A DNA stretch of 19,009 bases from positions 1 to 19,009 of the forward strand of contig JAVBPG010000048.1 of the NCBI GenBank assembly GCA_031549685.1, read 5' to 3'. Positions 13,391 to 19,009 of this stretch are shown here, in pieces. The notes below the pieces were generated by a model. The model was not told the DNA's origin. It ran no database searches and saw nothing but the letters and a program-made list of their open reading frames with translations. The stretch's first letter is position 1; each line of letters starts with the position of its first letter. A program made the position numbers and the translations under genes. Origin of the DNA: JAITMY01 sp031549685. Lineage in GTDB: Bacteria; Bacteroidota; Bacteroidia; Bacteroidales; UBA932.

Positions 13391-13693
13391 ATGTACTACG
13401 TAATTACCATTTTGATTTTAGTTGTAAGCATTCTGCTTATTTTAGTTGTACTTGTGCAAAACTCAAAAGGCGGCGGCCTGGCGGCGAACTTTGCCGGCAG
13501 CACGCAGGCCATGGGTGTGCGCCGCACCACCGATTTTTTGGAAAAATCGACCTGGACCTTGGCCGGCGCCATTTTGGTGCTGAGCCTTGCGGCGAGCATG
13601 TTTATGCACAGCGGATCGGCGGCTGAGGAGTCGGCTGTTAAAGGTCAGGTAGAAAACGCTCAAGACCCCAACGCTATTCCATTCCAGGAGTAA
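13391..13693 (+). CDS. secG: Preprotein translocase subunit SecG
   Basis: Small inner-membrane partner of SecYE that aids SecA-driven protein export. The 100 residues have two membrane helices (about 3-23 and 54-73) joined by the family signature loop VLVQNSKGGGLAANFAGSTQ, followed by MGVRRTTDFLEKSTW. The C-terminal tail (about 76-100) is short and polar, a common Bacteroidetes feature. It is preceded by its own promoter and followed by an intrinsic terminator, so it looks monocistronic despite the conserved lptE-hypothetical-secG order. Confidence 0.95.
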   Translation: MYYVITILILVVSILLILVVLVQNSKGGGLAANFAGSTQAMGVRRTTDFLEKSTWTLAGAILVLSLAASMFMHSGSAAEESAVKGQVENAQDPNAIPFQE

Positions 13694-13719
13694 AAGATTT
13701 TTCATAATATTTTTGTGGT

Positions 13720-13754
13720 AGGTTGTTACACGCTGGTGTGGCAACCTATTTTTT
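13720..13754 (+). terminator. Intrinsic terminator of secG
   Basis: AGGTTGTTACAC (13720-13731) pairs with GTGTGGCAACCT (13736-13747) over 12 bp, including two G-U pairs, with a 4-nt loop, followed by ATTTTTT. It lies 27 nt after the secG stop. Confidence 0.85.
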
Positions 13755-13755
13755 A

Positions 13756-13823
13756 CCCCCAACCCCCTAAAGGGGGCTATAACATTAGCACTTCAGTTAT
13801 AGCCCCCTTTAGGGGGTTGGGGG
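13756..13823. repeat. Perfect 28-bp inverted repeat (CCCCCAACCCCCTAAAGGGGG family)
   Basis: The left arm 13756-13783 and right arm 13796-13823 are exact reverse complements (28 bp) around a 12-nt loop. The arm contains CCCCTAAAGGGG, itself self-complementary. Words of this kind (CCCCCAACCCCCTAAAGGGGG) recur between genes in many Bacteroidetes genomes. It lies immediately after the secG terminator and before the helicase promoter. Confidence 0.85.
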
Positions 13824-13854
13824 CATAGTCAATGACGAAGCTCATATTTTTTCT

Positions 13855-13862
13855 TACCTTTG
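13855..13862 (+). promoter_or_regulatory. -7 box for the helicase gene
   Basis: TACCTTTG is an exact TAnnTTTG match, identical to the rimP box, 22 nt before the ATG at 13885. No TTTG lies at the -33 spacing. Confidence 0.6.
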
Positions 13863-13884
13863 CTTTCCACCAGAAAATCCCTTC

Positions 13885-16074
13885 ATGTTTACCACGCCCG
13901 ATAGCAGCAACGCCATTTTTCAAATGGCCGAGGAGTTTGTCAACCAAACTTCGCAGCACGTGTTTTTAACCGGGAAGGCGGGAACGGGAAAAACAACCTT
14001 TCTTCGCCACATTGTCAAAACTACGCACAAAAAGGCGGTGGTGGCGGCGCCCACCGGCGTGGCGGCCATCAACGCCGGCGGCGTAACGCTGCACTCGCTG
14101 TTTCAGCTGTCGTTCGAGCCTTTTTTGCCTAACGGGGTAAAAAAAGAGGAGTACACGCACTTTTCGAAAGCCAAGCTGGACGTGATACAGAGCATGGAGC
14201 TGCTCATCATCGACGAGGTAAGCATGCTGCGCGCCGATACTCTCGACGCCATCGACACCACCATGCGCCGCGTGCGCCGCAACGCACAGCCCTTTGGCGG
14301 CGTGCAGCTGCTGTACATTGGCGATATGTTTCAGCTGCCGCCGGTGGTGAAAAACGAAGAGTGGAGCCTGCTGAAGAGCTACTACGAAACGCCCTTTTTC
14401 TTCCACGCCAAAGCCATTGCGCAGCAGCCTCCTCTTTACTTGGAGCTGAAAAATGTGTACCGCCAGCGCGACCAAACCTTTGTGGATTTGCTCAACCGCG
14501 TTCGCAATAATACGCTGGAAAAACCGGACATCGACGAGCTCAACAGGCGGTATATTCCCGGCTTTCAGGCGCCGCAAAGCGAGGGCTACGTTACGCTAAC
14601 CACGCACAACTACCAGGCCGACAAAATCAACGCCGAGGAGCTGCAGAAGCTGAAAGGAAAAACATATGAATTTAAGGGCGAAATTGAGGGCGACTTCCCC
14701 GACTACGCCCTGCCCACCGATATGGCCATGCAGCTCAAGGAGGGCGCGCAAATCATGTTTATCAAGAACGACATGGGCGAGGTGCGCCGCTACTACAACG
14801 GAAAAATCGGCACCATTTCGCGCATAGGCTTCGATAAGATTTTTGTGCAGCCCGTGGGGAGCGAAAAGGAAATTGAGCTGGGCAAGGAAACCTGGCGCAA
14901 TTACCGCTACACGCTGAACAAAGAGAGCGGCGAGTTGGAGGAGGAGGTGCTGGGCACCTTTACGCAGTACCCCATACGCTTGGCGTGGGCCATCACGGTG
15001 CACAAAAGTCAGGGCTTGACCTTCGAAAAGGTAATGCTCGACATCAGCCGCGCCTTTGCCGCAGGGCAGGCCTACGTGGCGCTGAGCCGCTGCACCACGC
15101 TCGATGGGGTGGTGCTGCAGTCGCCGGTGCGTGCGGGCTGCGTACAAACCGATGAGTACGCCATTCGCCTGGCGCAATCGGAAAAACCGGCGGTGGAGCT
15201 GAACGATATTTTGAAGGTGGAGAAGCAAAAGTTTTGGGCCATGCGCCTGCTGCTGTACTTTGACTGGAAGCCGCTGCACCGTATTTTATACGAATTTCAA
15301 AAGTTGCTGGAGGATAAAACGGGCGAGGAGTTTGACGATGCGCGCCAGCTGTTTTACGAGCTGAAAAGCTGCGCGCGTGCTCAGGAAGATGTGCTGGTAA
15401 AATTTCGCCCGCAGCTGCAGGCCTTAACCCGACAGGCGGAGCAAAGCGGCGACACCACGGCCCTTGCCGAGCGCTGCCAAAAGGCGGTGGAGTATTTTTT
15501 CAAGGATATTGTAGAAAAAATGCTGCTGCCGCTGCGCGAAAACATTTCAAATTTTACAGGAAAAAGAGCAAAGACATATCTCAAAAATTTGTGCGCGCTG
15601 GAGGAAAATATGGCCATGTTTTTGGAGGACTTGAAGAAGGTACGCTACAACGATGTGCTGCTGGTAAACGGCACGGGACTTACGATTCCTCCTAAGCGAA
15701 ACCTGTTTGCGGAAGCGGAGGAAAAACAAGCAAAAAGTAAAAAGCCCAAGCCGGTGAAGGGCGACAGCGCGCGGGTGTCGCTGGAAATGTTTAAAGGCGG
15801 TAAAAGCGTTGCCGACATAGCGCAGGAGCGAAGCGTGGCGCACACCACCATTCACGGGCATTTACAAAAGTTCATCACCAGCGGCGAGGTGTCGGTTTTC
15901 GACCTCGTGGAGAAGGAAAAAGTTGAGGCCATTTTGCCCTACGTTTCATCGGCCATTAGCGGCGAAATGAAATCATCCACCATCATTCTGCAGGAGCTGG
16001 GCGAGGGATATACGTACAACGATATTCGGGCGGTGGTAAGGCACTGGGGGTGGATGAAGAGTAAAGAAAAGTAA
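13885..16074 (+). CDS. Pif1/RecD-type DNA helicase with C-terminal HTH_40-like domain
   Basis: Superfamily 1B (5'-3' type) helicase of 729 residues, probably acting in DNA replication or repair in the cytoplasm. Motifs in order: I GKAGTGKTT (30-38), Ia APTGVAA (55-61), II IIDEVSM (108-114), III GDMFQLPPVV (146-155), then a RecD2/Pif1-like second half with AWAITVHKSQGLTF (about 366-379) and VI YVALSRC (397-403). All ATPase motifs look intact. Residues about 420-620 are helical and unassigned. Residues about 626-725 form an HTH_40-type module (SLEMFKGGKSVADIAQERSV, then HTTIHGHLQKFI, and NDIRAVVRHWGW near the end), as also seen at the C terminus of some RecQ proteins, probably for DNA or junction binding. 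The stop TAA shares its last base with the ATG of the AraC-type gene, so the two are likely cotranscribed. Confidence 0.92.
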   Translation: MFTTPDSSNAIFQMAEEFVNQTSQHVFLTGKAGTGKTTFLRHIVKTTHKKAVVAAPTGVAAINAGGVTLHSLFQLSFEPFLPNGVKKEEYTHFSKAKLDVIQSMELLIIDEVSMLRADTLDAIDTTMRRVRRNAQPFGGVQLLYIGDMFQLPPVVKNEEWSLLKSYYETPFFFHAKAIAQQPPLYLELKNVYRQRDQTFVDLLNRVRNNTLEKPDIDELNRRYIPGFQAPQSEGYVTLTTHNYQADKINAEELQKLKGKTYEFKGEIEGDFPDYALPTDMAMQLKEGAQIMFIKNDMGEVRRYYNGKIGTISRIGFDKIFVQPVGSEKEIELGKETWRNYRYTLNKESGELEEEVLGTFTQYPIRLAWAITVHKSQGLTFEKVMLDISRAFAAGQAYVALSRCTTLDGVVLQSPVRAGCVQTDEYAIRLAQSEKPAVELNDILKVEKQKFWAMRLLLYFDWKPLHRILYEFQKLLEDKTGEEFDDARQLFYELKSCARAQEDVLVKFRPQLQALTRQAEQSGDTTALAERCQKAVEYFFKDIVEKMLLPLRENISNFTGKRAKTYLKNLCALEENMAMFLEDLKKVRYNDVLLVNGTGLTIPPKRNLFAEAEEKQAKSKKPKPVKGDSARVSLEMFKGGKSVADIAQERSVAHTTIHGHLQKFITSGEVSVFDLVEKEKVEAILPYVSSAISGEMKSSTIILQELGEGYTYNDIRAVVRHWGWMKSKEK

Positions 16075-16925
16075 TGTTTGCCATGAAAAACTACTCATTC
16101 AACGCGCCGACTCTCTTTGAGTTTGAGATAAAAAACTTGTCAGAGATTACCCAGTCAAAACGACAAATCAGCGGCGTTCCGCACCGTACGGATTTTTACC
16201 AAATTATTTTGATAGAGTCGGGCGGATCAACTCAATTTGTTGACTTTACTCCTATAAATGTTGCCGGCGGACAAATTCTTTTCATTGCAAAAAATCAGGT
16301 GGTGAGCTTCGACACCTCGTCCTCGTATAGCGGAAAAGCCATCCTGTTTACCGATGTGTTTTTTAACCGTTGCGACAGCGATATTCGCTTGATAAAGCAG
16401 CTGGATTTGTTCAACCCGTTTACGGGCAACGCGCCTGTTTCTGTTAACGAAAAGTTGGCCACGCTTTGCAAAATGATGGAGGATGAATTTGCCTGCAGGC
16501 GCGACAATTTGCAGCAAAATATTTTGCACAGCTATTTAAGCGCGTTCCTCACTCAGGCCACCAGGCAACGTGAGCAAGTTGTTGTGCCGTTAAAAAGCGG
16601 TGAATACAATTTGGCCTTGCAATTTGCCGAGCTGGTGGAGCAGCACCACAAGTCGCTACGCAAGGTAAACGATTATTTGGAGTTGATGAATACCACGGCC
16701 AAATCGCTGTCAAAATCGTTGCATGCGGCTGTATGTAAAACCCCAAAGCAATTCATAGACGATCGTATACTACTGGAGGCCAAGCGGTTGCTTGTTTACA
16801 ATGGTGTTAGCGTGAAGGAGATAGCCTTTGAGTTAGGTTTTGACGAGCCTACCAACTTCAGCAAGTTTTTTCGCGAGCAAACGGGAATGAGTCCAGCCGA
16901 ATTTAAGAAACAGCATATTCCCTAA
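16074..16925 (+). CDS. AraC-family transcriptional regulator
   Basis: DNA-binding regulator of 283 residues. The N-terminal half (about 10-150) looks like the cupin-type ligand or sensor domain found in Bacteroidetes AraC proteins (HRTDFYQIILIESGGSTQFV, later GGQILFIAKNQVV). The C-terminal AraC domain (about 180-283) has both HTH units: LRKVNDYLELMNTTAKSLSK with ...TPKQFIDDRILLEAKRLL, then VSVKEIAFELGFDEPTNFSK with FFREQTGMSPAEFKK. The start at 16074 overlaps the helicase stop (TAATG), suggesting translational coupling; an ATG at 16083 (MKNYSF) is an equally good start. Downstream are two lipoprotein genes on the same strand with their own promoters. Regulation of them by this protein is plausible but inferred. 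Confidence 0.93.
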   Translation: MFAMKNYSFNAPTLFEFEIKNLSEITQSKRQISGVPHRTDFYQIILIESGGSTQFVDFTPINVAGGQILFIAKNQVVSFDTSSSYSGKAILFTDVFFNRCDSDIRLIKQLDLFNPFTGNAPVSVNEKLATLCKMMEDEFACRRDNLQQNILHSYLSAFLTQATRQREQVVVPLKSGEYNLALQFAELVEQHHKSLRKVNDYLELMNTTAKSLSKSLHAAVCKTPKQFIDDRILLEAKRLLVYNGVSVKEIAFELGFDEPTNFSKFFREQTGMSPAEFKKQHIP

Positions 16926-16976
16926 TTTTACCTGTTTTACTCCTTTTTGTATCAGCCTTCTGTTGCATATTCGCCG

Positions 16977-16984
16977 TATTTTTG
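16977..16984 (+). promoter_or_regulatory. -7 box for the PNPOx-like lipoprotein gene
   Basis: TATTTTTG is an exact TAnnTTTG match, 22 nt before the ATG at 17007, with a predicted start near 16990. It supports the full-length start that includes the signal peptide. No TTTG at -33, as expected if an activator is needed. Confidence 0.6.
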
Positions 16985-17006
16985 TCTTGAAATAAAAGAT
17001 GAATAA

Positions 17007-17570
17007 ATGAATATTACCTTATTGAAAATGGTAGCGGCATATACGGGTATTATTGCGTTCATGGGCTGCAACAGCTCTACGCAACATAATAATCATAGGA
17101 TTAATACAACCTCTGTCAACTTTAGCAGCAATACCGACACCTCCAGCAATATCACTCAAATGAAAAGAGCGGCTGATTTTTTAAAGTTGCATAAGGACGT
17201 TGCGCTGGCAACTATTGATAAGGATGGCAATCCAGCTATTCGGTTTTTTCAAGTTATGAGAATTGACGAAGACGCCAAGACGCTATACTTTGCTACCTCT
17301 CCTCAAAAAGAGGTTTACAAGCAGCTGCAAAATAACCCCAACATCGAAATTTTATGCTTAGCCGATAATATTTCCGTTCGTATTTCGGGATCGGTAAAAT
17401 TTGATGTTTCGGATGAGATTTGCCAAAAAATATTCAACGATAATTCCGTCTTGCCAAGGCTATACAAGCGCTACACTGATTTAGCGTACTTCAGCCTGCC
17501 AATTAAAAAGGTCGATTACTTCGACCTCAACCCCACGCCACCCAAACTCGAAAGTTTTACCTTCCGGTAA
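17007..17570 (+). CDS. Putative lipoprotein with pyridoxamine 5'-phosphate oxidase-like split-barrel domain
   Basis: 187 residues. The N terminus (MNITLLKMVAAYTGIIAFMGC) looks like a lipoprotein signal with acylated Cys21, followed by a Ser/Thr/Asn-rich linker (about 22-50). Residues about 52-180 match the FMN-binding split barrel of the PNPOx-like family: MKRAADFLKLHKDVALATID, DGNPAIRFFQVMRI, TLYFATSPQKEVYKQLQNNP and ISVRISGSVKF. Family members bind flavin or related cofactors (FMN, F420, heme); the reaction here is unknown and true vitamin B6 oxidase activity is unlikely. An ATG at 17160 would give a 136-residue cytoplasmic protein, the usual form of this family, but the promoter box at 16977-16984 favours the long form. 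It is flanked by an AraC regulator and a SnoaL-like lipoprotein. Confidence 0.85.
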   Translation: MNITLLKMVAAYTGIIAFMGCNSSTQHNNHRINTTSVNFSSNTDTSSNITQMKRAADFLKLHKDVALATIDKDGNPAIRFFQVMRIDEDAKTLYFATSPQKEVYKQLQNNPNIEILCLADNISVRISGSVKFDVSDEICQKIFNDNSVLPRLYKRYTDLAYFSLPIKKVDYFDLNPTPPKLESFTFR

Positions 17571-17613
17571 AATTTTATCAGCCTAAATTTATCCGTTTTC
17601 TTCCTTTTTATAT

Positions 17614-17634
17614 CCGCCCTTAGTCAAAGGGCGG
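17614..17634. promoter_or_regulatory. Inverted repeat overlapping the SnoaL-like gene promoter (operator or terminator)
   Basis: CCGCCCTT (17614-17621) and AAGGGCGG (17627-17634) form a perfect 8-bp dyad with a 5-nt centre, ending 3 nt before the -7 box and covering the -33 position of the next gene. It is not followed by a continuous T-tract, so an operator is as likely as a terminator for the upstream gene. Confidence 0.5.
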
Positions 17635-17637
17635 CTG

Positions 17638-17645
17638 TACTTTTG
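17638..17645 (+). promoter_or_regulatory. -7 box for the tandem SnoaL-like lipoprotein gene
   Basis: TACTTTTG is an exact TAnnTTTG match, 25 nt before the ATG at 17671. The -33 position lies inside the dyad at 17614-17634 and has no TTTG. Confidence 0.6.
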
Positions 17646-17670
17646 CATCATAATTCTAAATTCAAAAAAC

Positions 17671-18546
17671 ATGAAAACAAAAGTAACGGTGCTAAGCGCG
17701 GCAATGGTTGTATGTGTTGGCCTGCTTGCGTGTGCCGGAGGTAATAACAACACAAAATCAAAAAACGGAAAGGCTATGGAAAAAAGTCAAAAACAACAGG
17801 TAGTCGATTTGCTAAAGTCGATTGAAACGGGGGCGCAAGAACCTGCAGGTTACATTAACCCCAACAAGTATATTCAGCACAACCTTGGCGTGGCCGATGG
17901 TTTGGCGGGTTTTGGAGCACTGCTGGCACAGCTGCCGCCCAACTCCGCAAGGGGAAATACGGTGCGTGTTTTTCAAGATGGCAATTTTGTGTTTGCGCAC
18001 ACGGATTACAACTTTTTCGGCCCCAAAATAGGCTTTGATATTTTCCGGTTTGAAGATGGAAAAATTGTGGAGCACTGGGATAATTTGCAGGAAACGGCAG
18101 GTCCTAATCCAAGCGGACACACTATGGTAGATGGTGCAACGCAGGTTGCCGATTTGGATAAAACCGAAGCCAATAAAGCGCTGGTAAAAAACTTTGTGGA
18201 AGATATTTTGGTGAACGGAAAAATGGATAAGTTGGCAGGCTATTTTGATGGCGATAACTATATTCAGCATAATCCGCAAATCCCCGATCAACTCTCGGGT
18301 TTAGGCAAGGCGCTTGGCGAGTGGGTTAAGCAGGGCATTACCATGAAATACGATAAAATTCATAAGGTGTTGGGCGAGGGCAATTTTGTGCTGGTGGTTA
18401 GCGAAGGCCACCTTGCAGGGAAGCACTCTTCTTTCTACGATTTACTTCGTGTACAAAACGGTAAAATTGCTGAACACTGGGATACGATAGAGCCAATTAC
18501 GGCGAAGGATACGTGGAAAAATAGCAACGGGAAGTTTGGTTTTTAA
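17671..18546 (+). CDS. Lipoprotein with two tandem SnoaL-like (NTF2-fold) domains
   Basis: 291 residues. A lipoprotein signal (MKTKVTVLSAAMVVCVGLLAC, lipobox LLAC, Cys21) is followed by an Asn/Lys-rich linker. Two copies of an NTF2/SnoaL-like domain follow (about 40-150 and 165-280). Matching motifs are NKYIQHNLGVADGLAGFGAL with DNYIQHNPQIPDQLSGLGKA, DGNFVFAHTDY with EGNFVLVVSEG, and FEDGKIVEHWDN with VQNGKIAEHWDT. This resembles the SnoaL-like predicted aldol-condensation enzymes of COG4922, usually single-domain and cytoplasmic; here the domain is duplicated and exported. The paired HN and EHWD residues line the pocket in the family, so a small hydrophobic ligand or substrate is likely, but no reaction can be assigned. 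Own promoter upstream, strong terminator downstream. Confidence 0.87.
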   Translation: MKTKVTVLSAAMVVCVGLLACAGGNNNTKSKNGKAMEKSQKQQVVDLLKSIETGAQEPAGYINPNKYIQHNLGVADGLAGFGALLAQLPPNSARGNTVRVFQDGNFVFAHTDYNFFGPKIGFDIFRFEDGKIVEHWDNLQETAGPNPSGHTMVDGATQVADLDKTEANKALVKNFVEDILVNGKMDKLAGYFDGDNYIQHNPQIPDQLSGLGKALGEWVKQGITMKYDKIHKVLGEGNFVLVVSEGHLAGKHSSFYDLLRVQNGKIAEHWDTIEPITAKDTWKNSNGKFGF

Positions 18547-18554
18547 ATGTATAA

Positions 18555-18605
18555 AATAACACAAACACCCTGCGTGCAGCCTGCGCGCAGGGTGTTTGTG
18601 TTATT
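18555..18605. terminator. Strong intrinsic terminator after the SnoaL-like gene
   Basis: Perfect 20-bp stem, AATAACACAAACACCCTGCG (18555-18574) with CGCAGGGTGTTTGTGTTATT (18586-18605), 11-nt loop, 9 nt past the stop. The A/T-rich foot lets it work in both directions. Confidence 0.85.
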
Positions 18606-18686
18606 CAACTTTTGCATCTAATAATTTAATTGTTGTTGTGCTAATAATTGGTAATTTTACCGCCTGATTAACAGCAAATTTTACCC

Positions 18687-19009
18687 ATTATTTTTCGAAA
18701 AGTAAAATACACCGTTTTTGCGCTTATCGCGTTTTTGCCGTGCCATGGCAAGGCGCAGGTGGATACCGCCTACGTTGCTGCATTTCCACAAGAAATTGCC
18801 ATTGGCGGGCTGTGCTACTACAAGTTTACCATGCTGAATTATGAGCCTAAGGGTGGCAATGAGGTTACCTACATGCCCAACAGTCCGGTAAATCTTGGCC
18901 TGTCGGTTAGCTACAAGGGTTGGTCAATTAGCGGTGGTTACGGCTTTGATTTCATGCGGGATTCGAAGCGCGGAAAAACTAAAATTATTGATTTTCAAAC
19001 GCACTACTA
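18687..19009 (+). CDS. DUF4421-type exported protein, N-terminal part, runs off the right edge; no canonical start
   Basis: Open frame from after an in-frame TAA (18669-18671) to the window end, about 112 codons. It encodes a signal-peptide-like stretch (RKVKYTVFALIAFLPCHGKA, then Q), then segments typical of DUF4421 proteins of Bacteroidetes: YMPNSPVNLGLSVSYKGWSI, GGYGFDFMRD and RGKTKIIDFQTHYY. These proteins are predicted outer-membrane or periplasmic beta-rich proteins of unknown function. Between the stop and the signal peptide there is no ATG, GTG or TTG in frame; the codons are CAG CAA ATT TTA CCC ATT ATT TTT CGA. I placed the start at ATT (18687) only because it gives a sensible signal peptide. 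The alternatives are a frameshift or base error near 18690-18700, or a decayed start. The only in-frame TTG before the mature part cuts the hydrophobic core. Confidence 0.7.
   Translation, partial: MIFRKVKYTVFALIAFLPCHGKAQVDTAYVAAFPQEIAIGGLCYYKFTMLNYEPKGGNEVTYMPNSPVNLGLSVSYKGWSISGGYGFDFMRDSKRGKTKIIDFQTHY

Noticed and set aside
1..19009. tRNA or rRNA genes
   Set aside because: I found no cloverleaf with a TTCRANY arm or rRNA-like sequence; the hairpins seen are simple palindromes.

Overview
The window comes from a Bacteroidota (Bacteroidetes) chromosome, most like Bacteroidales or a relative. The evidence is: (i) promoters of the Bacteroidetes type (TTTG, about 19 nt, TAnnTTTG), the best one in front of rimP; (ii) few Shine-Dalgarno sequences; (iii) a secreted protein with a type IX secretion (T9SS) C-terminal sorting domain; (iv) the family-specific order sigma-54 regulator - lptE - small hypothetical - secG; (v) the Bacteroidetes EF-G2 paralogue and a DUF4421-type protein. 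Most of the core genes are clearly GC-richer than the left edge.

Left edge (1-541): the first 354 bases, read on the minus strand, encode the N-terminal 118 residues of a Cas12a (Cpf1) nuclease, the type V-A CRISPR effector. The gene runs out of the window to the left, so any cas4/cas1/cas2 and the CRISPR array lie outside. This segment is about 32% GC, against well over 50% in the adjacent gene, which suggests horizontal acquisition. A strong hairpin terminator separates it from the gene upstream, an EF-G2 paralogue (542-2701, minus) that lacks the catalytic switch II histidine and the P-loop aspartate of canonical EF-G.

Region 2702-3422 has no gene. It holds a nested palindromic element (2855-3092), a piece of a dispersed repeat, and a near-perfect promoter plus leader hairpin for rimP-nusA-infB (3423-8144), the ribosome maturation, transcription elongation and translation initiation operon. 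It ends in a 36-bp palindromic terminator shared with the convergent gene 8222-10447, a secreted endonuclease/exonuclease/phosphatase-family protein with two nearly identical BIG2 Ig-like repeats and a T9SS tail.

Region 10448-13755 carries a sigma-54-dependent activator without a receiver domain, LptE (LPS assembly lipoprotein), a conserved-context hypothetical protein, and SecG. REP-like palindromes fill the gaps. Next come a Pif1-type helicase with a C-terminal HTH_40-like domain and an AraC-family regulator whose start overlaps the helicase stop (13885-16925). They are followed by two lipoproteins, one with a pyridoxamine-phosphate-oxidase-like split barrel and one with tandem SnoaL-like domains, each behind its own TAnnTTTG box. 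The right edge enters a DUF4421-type gene that has a signal peptide but no ordinary start codon.

The most interesting items are the Cas12a start at the left edge, the GTPase-degenerate EF-G2, the composite palindromic elements, and the exported PNPOx/SnoaL pair beside an AraC regulator.
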